Shown here: one piece after another, positions 53,901-63,290 of the stretch
Position numbering within the stretch: position 1 is the stretch's first letter
How the letters are laid out: each line of letters begins with the position of its first letter
Origin: Tretioscincus oriximinensis
Lineage: Eukaryota > Chordata > Lepidosauria > Squamata > Gymnophthalmidae
DNA: 64,000 bases
Reading direction: 5' to 3'
Assembly (NCBI GenBank): GCA_022410635.1
Contig: JAJVDF010000018.1
Span: 2,001,473-2,065,472 of the forward strand
Made by a program: the position numbers and the translations under genes
The notes under the pieces: model-generated
The model's database searches: none
What the model was told of the DNA's origin: nothing
What the model saw: the letters and a program-made list of their open reading frames with translations, nothing else

Positions 53901-56900
53901 TCTACTTTCAAGAAGGAATTATGAAGTTCAACTACATTTTCCTAATATTATCATTTTTAACTTAGAAACCAACTGCAGATGGAAAGGATCTTCATAGTTC
54001 TATCTTTCCCCAAATAGATAAAAAGTAGAAACCTCTCGTTCTGGATATAACTTTTATCTTAATGTTCAAATCCAAAATTAAATGTTGCCAAAGTTGCTCA
54101 GTGCANCCTGAACTATTTATAGAACTTCTTCTGGAGCAATTCCAGGTACATTTTGATTGTCAATGTATAAAATGAGCTACAATAAGGTTTAAGTAATTTT
54201 TAAAATCCATAATTTACAAACTTTTCATTTTGAACAATTCTCATGTCCATTATAACAAACGTTAGCTGGAGTTCTGGAACATAGGAAACATTTTAACGCT
54301 ATCCAATGCATAAATATCAGAAGGCCTGTCATATGAATATCTTTCAAAGCACTACTAAAATCTTTCGTTATTTTCAAGGTTTTCTTTCCAAGCGCGTCAA
54401 AATTAAACCATATTACCNCTACAATTACAGGCACCTGTAAAATCCTCACCATAACATCAGTCTCTCTTCTCCTTCCCAAAGCAAATGAAGTATAACAACA
54501 TTTCCTTATATAGCATAATTGCCATGCCATAAACTGCAGCTATACCTGCAATTCTTGCAATGTGATCTGCCCTAGTAGAGGAAAAGCACTAAAGATTAAA
54601 AAGAAAGAAAGAAGATGCAGATCACAAAAATCATGAAGGCTTTATCTGTTGTTATAACTTACTGTTTATTAAATCTATGCACTAGGTTCTCCTAAATTAC
54701 AAGTAAGCAGCATTAAGACGAATACAACATAAATGTTTGATACATTATGAAAAGTAAATATTACTACAAGAAAAAGCATAAATACAATGCAAATTCCATT
54801 TTCTGTGACTAGACCACTGCTTATTCACAATTTACCTAATAGTTACTAGCCTTTTGCTTATACTCTCTTACACTATATACTGCCATATTCATTGCTTAAA
54901 CATACTAAGGGGCTAGTTTATCACAAAGTATCGCCTCTTTTCTTTTTTTCTACAAAATCAAGAGACTTTATTTTTAAAAAATTGTTGTGTCAAGGAATTA
55001 TAGCTTTGGGGAATGAGGTGAATTTCCTCCCTTGCAATTTGCAAACAAGGAACAAAGCTGTCTGATGTAACAAAATGTAACTATAGATAAGGCCAGCACT
55101 TATGATAATTCAATAGGTATAAAAACTTTAAGGAAAGAGCAAGTGAAATCAAATCAGCATTTTGTTGCTGAGAGAGATCGGATTATGGCTGACTCCTAGT
55201 TGACTACATGAACACTTCCAAAGGCACCTTTAAAATATGCACTTGCAGGATTTCTTATATTTTCTTCTAACAGTTTAAACCACTGCAGATAGTACCTGTA
55301 TTTGTTTCATTAGATGCCATATTCTGCAAGATTAGCTCGCTTACTCAGTCTCCNGATGACTATCCTTCTCTAGATTCCAGGAAATTTGTGCAGCTGTAGC
55401 TATTAAAAAGAAACAGGAAATGACCTTGGGGTTCTTCAAGACTTGTCCCAATGTATTCTGGGACTTGCAGTTTAGTTTAAGCAAGTTGTATTTTGCTTGT
55501 ATATTGTTTAATTTAAGCAAGTTGTCTTACAAAGATGGCACTTATAGTTATTGTTACAAATAACTCCTTTTGGCTCTAATAGGTTTCTAATTAGCTGAAG
55601 GTGAGCTATATAACAATAATACTCTAAACAACAAACAGTAAAAAAACTTGGGTGCATGTCAAAATTCTGTTTCTGTCACTCACTCTAGAGATCTTATCCA
55701 TAAGACAGATGCAAAGTCAAAGAACTACTCTGAATCACACAGCAAAACCAAATATCTTTGGAAGGNTGTATGTGTTCTTCAAAGGGCTACTACTGAAATG
55801 GCTTGTACTATTTATTTTATTTACTTATTTGAATTTAGACCCCGCCCTATACCCGAAGGTTTCAGGCAACCAATACAATACAAAATTGACAAATTAAAAA
55901 CAGTATAAAACAGTACCTTAATTTTGTAATTTAACAAATTACTATCAACTAGACTGACCAGATTTTCTGAGGCCCCAAATGGGATAATTAATATTCTTGC
56001 TAATTTGCATATTCATAATATGCAAATCACCCACCAACATGCATTCCCTTCCGAAATTCCCGAGAAATTTGTGAAGCATGTGAGAATTTTTAAGTGTGTG
56101 AGAATTTTTAAACTTTGTGAGAATTTTTGGAGTACATAAGAATTATTTTTTTTTACAGAGGGGAGGGTGCCTTCAGGAGCTGGCTCCGGTTGCTACAGAC
56201 CCCTAGTGGTGGTGGAGTGTATTGTTTTTTTTAAAAAATCATTTTTTAAAGTGTGTGAGAATTTTTTGAAGTGCATGAGAATTTTTACTAAACGGAGGGT
56301 GCCTTCATGAGCTAGCCCCAAATGNCAGAGCCCCCTAGTGGTGGTACAATGATTTTTTTTAAAAAAAAATTCAATTTTCTTTCTTCAGCAAAAACCAGGG
56401 AAAAGGCAGCGCCCCCCCTCCACTAGGAGGACGGGGTAGATACCCCAAAACCGTGTTTCCCCCCCAAAAGGGGGCACCTGGTCAGCCTACTATCTACTCA
56501 CATTACTATCCAACCCCCCTTTTAACTAGCAGATATATCTAGTAACTATCTCCCAGTTACCTTAGCTTCGGCCCTTCAAGTCCCAACTAATCAAGAACTT
56601 TGTATTTTTTAAAAAGTGAGAATAGCTCATCAAAGTGACCAAGCACAACTAAACTAAGACACATCTTACATTTTACAAAAATAACTGCACTCATTAGACA
56701 AAAAAAAACCTCACAAGAAACAAAAATCTACCCCAATAGCATTCTAAACCNACACAATCTAAGATGTATGATGCATATATTCTGTGGAATAAAGTCCCTG
56801 AAAGTCTTGCAAATAAAAAATATGGTGCTCAAAGGATCAACGTTCTGTACTGTTATACCTTGTGCTTAGGGTTGCCATATTCAGGCAACCCAAAACCGGG

Positions 56901-59900
56901 ACGGGGGTGGGGTGCGCGCGCACGCNCGTGCGCACATACGGACGCTTGTAGCAAGACAGGCAAAATCTCTGCCTGTCTCACCACAAGCGTCCGTGTGTGC
57001 GCACGCGCGCACGCTCTTTTGCTGGTGGCGGNGTTTCACCCTGCTCTCGCCAGCAACCCACCTGCAGCAGCGGAGCAAAAACGCTTGGGTTTGTGAGAGA
57101 ACAGAGCTGCCCTCCTGTCAGAAACCCAGGCGTTTCTCCTCTGCTAGAGGCGAGTTGGCAGCGAGAGCAGGGTGAAATCCCGCCTCCAGCCAAGGAGCAG
57201 CTACTTGGCACGCTCCGAGGTCCCTTCCTGGACCCCAGGAAGCGTTGCGCGCGCTGCAGTNGTCAGCTCTGACGGCTGCTTTTCCTTTAAAATCCCGCCT
57301 TTTTACATTCCCTGACGCAGCATCGGGGAATGTAAAAAGCCGGGATTTTGCCTTAAAACCTGGAGGGGACTATATTTTAGTCCCCAAAACCGGGTTTGTC
57401 CCGGTTTACCGGGACGTATGGCAACCCTACTTGTGCTGCACCAGAAAACCCACTAAGCAAGAAGAGTAACCTCTATACGTAATTCCAAATGATAACAGTT
57501 TTTCAAATAAAAAAGTGTATTTGTTAAAGTGATATAATTAATACATACCTACTTTTTTATGTAATGAGCAAAGAAATTAACCCAAAAATCATCTTGGTTC
57601 CTCTAAAGAACAAACAAAACTGTATTTGCTTCTTAGAAATGTACTTACAACCTACATCAACTAGATAGCTTGCCTCACTAGATTATCATTGCTAAATTCT
57701 TGTGATTCATGCATTTTGGATGTGTAATTTATAAATATTTAGGCACCATTTGCATTATATGTGTTATAAAAGAAATGCATTATGGAGGTTTGTGCAAACA
57801 AGACCTCAGAACATGATTCAGCTAGAATCTAGAATCAGCTAGAATTCTTTGTTTTTTTATTTAATAGCCACATATAACNTACATTCACGCACAAATACAC
57901 AAAACCAAAAAGAAAGACAGAAGAACACCCACATCATGCCCCTCCACACAGGTAAGCAACTGTATATGTTCATTATAAACATCTTTCAATTATGGGAAAT
58001 ATCGATTTTATTTCCTTTTCCCAAGCACAGGTCCCATTAGGCTAGATGCATTAAGTATATTATATAGGAAAATTCTCCTTTAAAGGTAACGGCTTCCACT
58101 GATTTCTTTGGAAGTAGGTAAAGAAGTTAGGATCTCTAGTGTTTGATGCAAATAATGTTTTAATTCTACTTTAACTATGCACAGGGTGCATTTGGATAAC
58201 TGACTTTTGTAGTGTTATTTCTTTATATAACATCACAATATGCACAAGAACCAAGTTATGGCCTTTTCTTCCCATGAATTTCCCTACATTTCCCAGGAAA
58301 CCNTACTGTAAATCCTAGCCTGTGATTGGCTGTTCATTGATTGCCGATTCCTTCTATAGCTGGATGAGGGAATTCAAGAAAAAAACTCACTTTTAAACTT
58401 GCCCAAGATTTGTGATTCTGCAAGTGAGTTTTTAAAATCCATAATTGCTTTCTCTAGTGTAAATGTGACTGTAAAAAGCAACTGATTGCCCTCCTAGACT
58501 CTGTTTTTGCTGTTTGGCAGGGCTGGAGTATTAGCAGGTCTCAGAAACTCTTTCAGTTGATATCCACAAGGTGCCATCATAGTGCAAAGAAAGGTGCATA
58601 AAACTAATAACAAGGAAAAAATGCAAAAGCCTTTTCTAACATTATCTGCAATTATATCAGGCAATTTTCCAATAATCATGCTTTTATAGCATGAAAAAAT
58701 ACATATGGCTGCAGCCTTAGTTTTTAAGCATTAAGTAAGGGATTGCAAATAAATCTGAGACAAATAAATCTTCATCCTAATGGGATGACCAAAAGGCAAT
58801 TTTTGCTTCAATGTTGCTAATGATTTATAAATAATCATACATCCTTTCTAACCAATTTCTTATTTAATTCTGAGGAATATTTAGTTATTTCTAAATTTGG
58901 CATGTTTGAAATTGAATTTAGCATATTTGAAATAATAAAAGGAATTAAACATCCAGAGGCATTTTCTAAAAATTGGTTAGAATTAGATATTTCCATATCT
59001 CATTTAGATCCTAAACATTTATCATCTCTAAGATTTCTGCAGGTGTACAATTCTGAACAACCTTTTCAGATAATAATGTATAATATTCTTGTAAGGGGGA
59101 TCTCATAGCACCTTAGAAACTAACAAGAAAAAGTTTGGTAATCTAATCTTTTGAAGACAAGTCTACTTTTTTAAATGCAGATTGTTCTTGCACTGTTGGC
59201 TCCTTATATCTGAGAATTATTCATCTACTATTTTCATGTTGGGCTTGAAACATAAGGAATTGGAAAAATGTAAGATTATGTTGCAAATTGTAGTTATTGC
59301 TGTCTTACTGATATACGCATAGCAATGGAAAACACCGAAAATTCTATCATCAGATAACTAAATTATAGATGGGCCCCTCGGTCACCTTACTGCAAGCAGA
59401 AAAAATGTTTCCTGTTGGGTGCAGATGGGCTAAAGAGAATTCCTTCCTCACAGGGTTAGCTGTGGTGCAAGCTGGGAGCTGTAATCCACAGGATAGGGCC
59501 CCACTTAGGCTGGGCAGAAGAGGCTGCTCACTGCTCGGACTACACTTCCCAGCAAACCTTGCTGCCAGCACAACAGCTCTGATTAGGTTTTTCACCTTTG
59601 GGCTGCTACTGCTGCTACTACCAACTTCGTGAAGTTACTGGGCATCCAAGCTTTTATAATAAGCACTTACTGTGAAAAACAATGTAGAAAAGCAGGCAGA
59701 AATATGACTTTAAACCATAAAACAAGAAACAGAAATACTGTCAGGCAGTAGAGAAACAGGAAGCTGGCAGTTTGTTATTGTTTACATCTGGAACCCTGTC
59801 TATAAAACTGATAACATAAGAACATAAGAACATAAGAAGAGCCATACTGGATCAGGCCACAGCCCATCAAGTCCAGCATTCTGTGTCACACAGAGGCCCA

Positions 59901-62456
59901 CCAGATGCACCTGGGTAGCCTGAACAGAGGAAAGCAAAATATGCTCCTGTTCATGACTCCCTGCAAATGGTATTTCAAGAGTCCTGCCTGTTGCTCCATC
60001 CGGGAGCCGACATCCAGACAACTATCCTAGTATCCATTTATACCCTTAGTGTCCATAAACCTGTCTAGATACATTTTGCAGAAATGCACAATTGCCTACT
60101 CTATTAAGAGACAACACTTTAGTTTTTCTTAGGAACTCACAACGCTTTTTTGACAATCTAAAGCTAACAGAGAAAAATCTATCAGTACCAGGTTTTGAAG
60201 AACAAGAGCCAGAGGCATTGTAATGTAAAAGAACTAACACAACAAATGAAATATTAAAGAGAAAAGTCAGTTGTTCAGAAGATTGGAAGTCATCAATATA
60301 TTAACTAAAGTATACATTATATCAATTTAGAGTGTTTTATATATTAAGATGGTTTATACTTATAAATATATAAAAGTGCTCCCTTCAAGAAATTTATCCT
60401 TCTTAGAGGAACTATTTTAAAGCATAAGCAAAACAATCCCTATAAACACCAGGGAGCCGATACACCACAAAAAACACAGGAAAAAACCCTACNGTGTCCC
60501 AAACCACATATAGGCAAAACAATGGATAAACAATTCAATATGTTATGTTATAAAGATATATTTCAAATAATAATAGATAATCCACTATNGTATAAAAATT
60601 AGGAGCTGCCCAATAAAAGTCCNAATGAGTAAAAGTCCAAAAGGATCCAATATAATACAAAGTCCCGGAGGTCATACAGTGTAGTTGCTCAGGACGAAAC
60701 GTGTGATGGTACTTCAGTTATCAACTGCTTGACGGCAGCTCCTGATTTTTATACTATATATTGTGGATTATCTATTATTGTTTGAAATATTTCGTTATAA
60801 TGTATTGAATTGTTTATCTATTGTTTTGTCTATATGTGGTTTGGGACACCATAGGGTTTTTTCTGTGACTATTTTAAAGCATGACATTATTCCCACTGTT
60901 GCCATTATGAATCTGTAATCACATTGCGATGCTGTNATTTTTCTTTTTGTTGTATCTTAGATATTAAAACTCTCTGTTATAGCTTCCTTTTATTATACGG
61001 TATGATTTTGCAACTTTGTTCTCTTCTCAGTGTGTGATGATGTAACAATTTAAAATGCAATTAGAATAGCCACAAATCAAAAAGTATATCAGATAAATCT
61101 ATAGCAGTAGGAGGCCAATGGGCCAAGNATGAAGGGCTGTAGCTATTACCACCTTTAATCAGTAAGCACAGCATGCATACCGAGCAGTATTTGCTGTGAT
61201 TCCTCTCTAAATAATTAAAATGCTGGATTATAATTTTCCAAATCATGCTTTATTAAAAAATATGGATCTATTAATTTCCCTTGCCATAAGAGTACAGAAG
61301 ATACTGACCACAGTCTTGTGACAGCAGGTTGTTCAAGTAGGGAAAATTGATCCGCTTCAGTTCATGTAGCTTTTCCTTCAACTTTCTAACTTGGCTATCA
61401 GAGCGGCTGATCTTTTGCTTCAACTGCTTCAACTCCCCGTTTTTCTTTTCTACCTGTTCTCTCAAGCAGCACACTTGATTTTTGCTTTGCTTGGAGGAGA
61501 AGCAATACGAATGGAGAGAGTCAATGAGCTTACAGGCTCCAGAAGCAGACATGATGACATCATTGATTGACATGGGGTTGGCATCAGTCTCTCCCTTCTG
61601 ACCTACAACAGCTTCTGTTGCTGGTTTCGGGGTGAGATCTGCAGGGGATGCAGACATGCTTTGGGAAGGTTTCTGAGGGACAGCAGTAAGAGAAGATGTG
61701 GATGATGTTTCTGTAAAACTGTCCTGCTCTATAGCATTGCTACTACAACTTGGTTCCACACTTCTCTTTAATCTTTTTCTTTCCAGCTGTTCCTTTGGAA
61801 AAGATGACTTCTCTCTAGTGTGTTTGGAAAAAAAGCTGTATGAATGAAGAGAGCCAATGAACTTGCATGCACCAGACACAGGAGGTTTGAAGTCATCCTC
61901 TGACATCCCACTTTTGTCCATTTTCATATTCTCAGGATGAATAACTGTTTCAGAGCAATCTTCCACAGGTGGCCTTCCTGCCTTGTTCTGAGTCACTTTT
62001 GTGACAAGGTTATCTGCTAACATCCTTCTGAGAGATCCTTCAAGTTGGACCTGGAAATTCTCTCCTTGGTCTGACATCGACCCAATTTCAGCTTGAAGAG
62101 TCACTTGCTCAGTTTGTTGAGTCCCCTGTACTATTAAGTCTTGGTCAGGTAATAGGGCTCCCTCAAATACCTCACAGCTTCTTCCTTTTGCTTGAGTGCC
62201 ATCTCCGTGTAGAGTCTGGTTTGCCAGTTTCCTGCTCCTTTTGACATAATCCCTGCTGTCTCTTTTTTGTGAAAGCTGGAAAATGGTTGGCACAGCTGTG
62301 GGCTTTAGCAACCGATGCTGGTCTTCTTTTCGTTTTGAAAAACTATCTTTAGTAAAGTGCTCGCTGCAGAGAAAGGAGTACTTGGTGGGAATCCAGTTAT
62401 CCCTCTGAACTGCTTTTAACCATTGGATCAATCGCTTTGAATCTTTTAACGGAAAC
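38850..62456 (-). CDS. THAP4: THAP4 gene, coding span (five visible exons; first exon absent)
   Basis: THAP4 carries an N-terminal C2CH THAP DNA-binding finger and a C-terminal nitrobindin-type heme beta-barrel. In human this barrel binds ferric heme and isomerises peroxynitrite to nitrate. Here five exons of 1148, 160, 110, 104 and 120 bp join with consistent phases (incoming phase 2, then 1, 2, 1, 0) and end in TGA at 38850. The start codon and the first ~26 residues, including the two zinc-binding cysteines, are not visible. They should lie upstream on the - strand, probably past base 64000. The gene is convergent with BOK, as in human. Confidence 0.95.
39840..40139 (+). mobile_element. 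Sauria-type SINE, copy 4 (full head)
   Basis: A head ATGGCTCAGTTGCTAAGGAA (A box) and GGTTTTGAAGCCCTGTG (B box) are followed by TAGCCTGTAGCTCTAGCC, AAGATAGAATGTAAGCCTTC and a GGTGAGAAAAGCAGGGTATA tail ending in TTCTTCTTC. Confidence 0.82.
42350..42450 (+). repeat. Possible remnant of the foldback-type repeat
   Basis: TTGGAGAAAAAGCCTACTTT followed by GTCAGATGCAAGG resembles the CTACTTCTTCAGATGC word in the 5220 element. Diverged. Confidence 0.35.
43078..43710 (+). mobile_element. Degenerate non-LTR retrotransposon C-terminal remnant
   Basis: Frames on both sides of a frameshift give LRKQLSLANWIQHYNLADTI, then EDTAHLLLYCSAYAVARQNL, then IMKASRIRLKFWKQIAKTKD. The H-x4-C pattern after an acidic stretch resembles the zinc-knuckle tail of some LINE reverse transcriptases. 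I cannot assign a family. Confidence 0.5.
43915..44018 (-). CDS. THAP4: THAP4 exon: nitrobindin core
   Basis: The exon encodes VVEVEEGEVNGQELSLASHS and VARMSFAKKPHVEQ. It is bounded by gaaccag and CAG|gtgagt and exits in phase 0. It is only 143 bases from the preceding exon, the shortest intron in the window. Confidence 0.96.
44162..44271 (-). CDS. THAP4: THAP4 exon: nitrobindin beta-strands
   Basis: The exon encodes FNAFHPGTRKPMHRECGFIR and IKPDTNKVAFISAQNTG. It starts after gatag and ends AATACAG|gtatgc. RKPMHRECGFIR is a highly conserved barrel segment in THAP4 and nitrobindins. The acceptor pyrimidine tract is weak, but phase and alignment to the family fix the boundary. Confidence 0.95.
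44885..45080 (-). repeat. MIR-like SINE remnant
   Basis: On the + strand GACTGGCCCAAGATCAACCA, ACAGCTGAGTGGGGATTAGA and ACCACTTAGCTTGATATTTG match the order of conserved words in MIR-type SINEs read backwards. Diverged. Confidence 0.55.
46008..46160. mobile_element. Short hAT-type MITE with perfect 8-bp target duplication
   Basis: The ends CAGGGGTGGGCAA and TTGCCTAGATCTG are imperfect inverted repeats of the hAT form. CTGTAGAC occurs directly on both sides (46000-46007 and 46161-46168). The interior is GC-rich (GGGCGGGCC, GGCCCTCGGCCCGCCCC). No ORF. Confidence 0.85.
46640..47745 (+). mobile_element. L2-type LINE 3' part, split by a family B hAT element
   Basis: The left block (46640-46926) matches 19990-20300 of the other L2, including the TTCCAGACTATTGTAATGCA region of SRLDYCNAL. 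The right block (47484-47745) reads a GRAFSVTAPRLWN-like segment and ends ACCCTGAAACCTTCAGGTAT. About 300 bases of L2 are missing between the blocks, where the hAT element sits. Confidence 0.8.
46927..47483 (-). mobile_element. Non-autonomous hAT-like element, family B, copy 1 (one end lost)
   Basis: The right terminus is CAGATTTTCTGAGG-type sequence ending CTGGTCAGTCTA, as in the copy at 55950. The interior has three units of roughly 125 bases sharing CCACCACTAGG and GGGGCCAGCTCCTGAAG. The left terminus is absent and joins L2 directly. Confidence 0.75.
47936..49014. mobile_element. Inverted-repeat-bounded element, about 1.08 kb
   Basis: The left end reads GGCnCCAGAGGCACTAGGGC plus TAAAAACAGA. 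The inverse of the right end reads GGCTGCATACGCACTAGAGC plus TAAAAACGGA. They share about 23 of 30 positions. The interior is GC-richer than its surroundings and has no recognisable protein. Inner sequence near both ends is also partly inverted (AATTCGAAGTGCT and AGTGCTTTCGA). It is probably a non-autonomous DNA transposon, superfamily unknown, ending about 54 bases from the THAP4 exon at 49068. Confidence 0.5.
49068..49227 (-). CDS. THAP4: THAP4 exon: start of nitrobindin domain
   Basis: The exon lies between acceptor tttctttccatag and donor TTTCTC|gtgagt. It encodes TPQLNPVVEPLSWMLGTWLS, DPPGDGTFPAMKPFQYLEEV and CISHVGQPMLNFS. The GTW-x-S-x-PPG-x-G-x-FP pattern is the nitrobindin/FABP-like barrel signature. 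Incoming phase is 1 (the first Glu is split) and outgoing phase is 2. An inverted-repeat-bounded element ends only about 50 bases beyond its donor. Confidence 0.96.
49545..49750. mobile_element. Non-autonomous hAT-like MITE, family B, short hairpin form
   Basis: The ends TAGCCTGATCAGTTGACCCC and GGGGTCATCTGCTCAGCCTA are inverted. ACTTAGAG duplicates exactly on both sides (49537-49544 and 49751-49758). The halves remain inverted almost to the centre (CTCCCAGTTTTTTCTG against CAGAAAAAACTGGGAG), around an A-rich loop. Confidence 0.87.
51035..51113 (+). repeat. L2-type LINE 3' tail
   Basis: TTATTAACCGCCCTGAGACC and TTCGGGTATATAG are followed by AAATGTAAATAAATAAAATG. It is a very short 5'-truncated copy. 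Confidence 0.7.
51800..51855. repeat. Fragment of the foldback-type repeat arm
   Basis: GAAGCACCTGGGAGACTAAG and TCTACTTCTTCAGATGCTAA match the arm words in the 5220 hairpin. No second arm is visible. Confidence 0.5.
52781..52858. mobile_element. Tc1/mariner-type MITE, 78 bp, copy 2
   Basis: Ends TACCGCTCAAAACAATTAAG and CTTAATTATTTTGAGCAGTA are flanked by TA (52779-52780 and 52859-52860). It is the same length and layout as 33916-33993, with centre ACACTTAGTGTTACACTGTT. Confidence 0.82.
55808..55930 (-). repeat. L2-type LINE 3' tail
   Basis: The - strand reads CCTGAAACCTTCGGGTATAG, GGCGGGGTCTAAATTC and an AAATAAGTAAATAAAATA tail. A family B hAT element starts about 20 bases to its right. 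Confidence 0.7.
55950..56489. mobile_element. Non-autonomous hAT-like element, family B, complete copy
   Basis: The ends TAGACTGACCAG and CTGGTCAGCCTA are inverted. CTATCAAC (55942-55949) and CTATCTAC (56490-56497) are 8-base flanks differing at one site. The interior has two roughly 125-base units sharing GGTGCCTTCA-GAGCT, CCCCTAGTGGTGGT and AAGTGTGTGAGAATTTTT, and a GC-rich right part like 49545-49750. No ORF. Confidence 0.85.
56867..57429. mobile_element. Non-autonomous hAT-like MITE, family A, copy 2
   Basis: The ends TAGGGTTGCCATA and TATGGCAACCCTA are perfectly inverted. CTTGTGCT is exactly duplicated on both sides (56859-56866 and 57430-57437). The centre has inverted CGGACGCTTGT/ACAAGCGTCCG and AGACAGGCA/TGCCTGTCT plus CpG-rich alternating runs. 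No transposase frame. It is younger-looking than 9296-9810. Confidence 0.92.
59090..59180. repeat. Fragment of the foldback-type repeat arm
   Basis: TCATAGCACCTTAGAAACTA and GAAGACAAGTCTACTTTTTT are diverged versions of the arm at 5220. Only one arm is present. Confidence 0.5.
59455..59800 (-). repeat. Unclassified repeat D, copy 3
   Basis: This is the inverse of 31715-32060. Shared words include AGAAACAGGAAGCTGGCAGT, CAAGCTTTTATAATAAGCAC and GCTGCTACTGCTGCTACTA. It carries ACTACACTTCCCAGCAAACC on the + strand at 59539-59558, a ZNF143/THAP11-like site. Confidence 0.65.
59811..60066 (-). mobile_element. CR1 LINE 3'UTR fragment
   Basis: It matches 2227-2483: TAACATAAGAACATAAGAAC, then CATACTGGATCAGGCCACAG and CATTTATACCCTTAGTGTCC. 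It starts directly after repeat D. Confidence 0.85.
60475..60867. repeat. Foldback element with roughly 130-bp arms
   Basis: The left arm (60475-60610) and right arm (60737-60867) are inverted copies: CCCAAACCACATATAG against CTATATGTGGTTTGGG, and AATAATAGATAATCCAC against GTGGATTATCTATTATT. A central 125-base segment has GTTGCTCAGGACGAAACGTG. No ORF. It could be a foldback transposon or two head-to-head copies of one repeat. Confidence 0.7.
61309..62456 (-). CDS. THAP4: THAP4 large exon: rest of THAP finger, linker, coiled coil
   Basis: The exon begins after ctttgaag with a split Arg codon, then FPLKDSKRLIQWLKAVQRDN. It contains the distal THAP ligands in FLCSEHFTKDSF and the closing AVPTIF motif. 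A low-complexity Ser/Gln/Lys linker follows. Within it are two copies of a motif, GACKFIGSLHSYSFFSK at 61823-61873 and GACKLIDSLHSYCFSSK at 61490-61540. A Lys/Glu-rich coiled coil then runs from CCLREQVEKKNGELKQLKQK to KLKEKLHELKR. The open frame continues to a stop at 61271, but a donor G|gtcagt at 61309 gives the phase needed by the next exon. I infer that boundary from phase. Confidence 0.93.
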
Positions 62457-62964
62457 CTTCAAAGAGAGTACAAAATAATTGAATAAAATCTTATTCTGGA
62501 ATAAAATAGCTTTATATGAGGAGTAAAGTTTAAGAGACCTTTATAATAACAGCTTACTCTTGGGTTTTCCAAAGAATAAGCAAAGTTCACTTCAGAGATA
62601 TTAACAGTTCAGTAATGCACAAACTATTTTAAGAAGCCTAACCTGTCAATGTTAATCTGTCTTCAGCACCTTTACATGAAATGCAGTTAACACCACTATA
62701 ATTCTCATCATTACTGAAGTTCTCTATAGCTACATGATGATGCACAATACATGGCTCAAGCCATGGGCAGTGGCCATGTTTCTGAAAATATGTGAATAGT
62801 TGGAAGCAACTAACTTACTCTTGAGTCACTTAAAGGTACTAACAACAAACCAAGGTTGTCATGTAAAGCATCTGGCAATCCAGAGTCCCTAAAATAAGTT
62901 TGGACTTTCATGAACTTATGTCCAATACATATCTAGTCTCATTTGTTAGTTAAATAGAAAATTA

Positions 62965-63290
62965 CATGGGCTGTGGTAAAGGCAGTCATACAACTCAGCT
63001 GGCACAGAAAACCTATACTTGTTAACAACGTCTCCATTTGTGCTGTTAAGGAAGCTCCCAATCTAAGCGTGCTATTTGACACTTCTCTTTCTTTTGATGC
63101 ATATATAACTATTGTGGCCAAAATTTGTCATTTCTTTTTATATAACATCTTTAAAATTCGACCTTCCTTGACTCCTGACACAGTGCTTGTTCATGCGCTT
63201 TAATGTTGTATTTTTGGCTGTATTTTTTGTACGCTCTGTACAACGCTAAGTACATGGTTAGTGCTATATTAATAGACGCTAATGTTAATA
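62965..63290 (+). mobile_element. L2-like LINE remnant
   Basis: The frame gives APNLSVLFDTSLSFDAYITI and IFKIRPSLTPDTVLVHAL, matching the L2 reverse-transcriptase segment before SRLDYCN. It then jumps to a 3'-end-like GTACATGGTTAGTGCTATAT. Internally deleted. Confidence 0.7.

Larger units (their letters stand above)
49228..61308 (-). other. THAP4 intron between large exon and nitrobindin (12.1 kb)
   Basis: It contains a hAT MITE (49545-49750), L2 tails (51035-51113, 55808-55930), a mariner-type MITE (52781-52858), two large hAT-like elements (55950-56489 and 56867-57429), a foldback-repeat arm (59090-59180), repeat D copy 3 (59455-59800), a CR1 (59811-60066) and a foldback element (60475-60867). 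AT-rich 52870-55640 and 57440-59080 show nothing assignable. Confidence 0.8.

Noticed and set aside
62641..62720. GVNCISCKGAED reading as the missing THAP4 first exon
   Set aside because: The cysteine pattern and following residues do not match a THAP N-terminus, and no donor in the needed phase is present.
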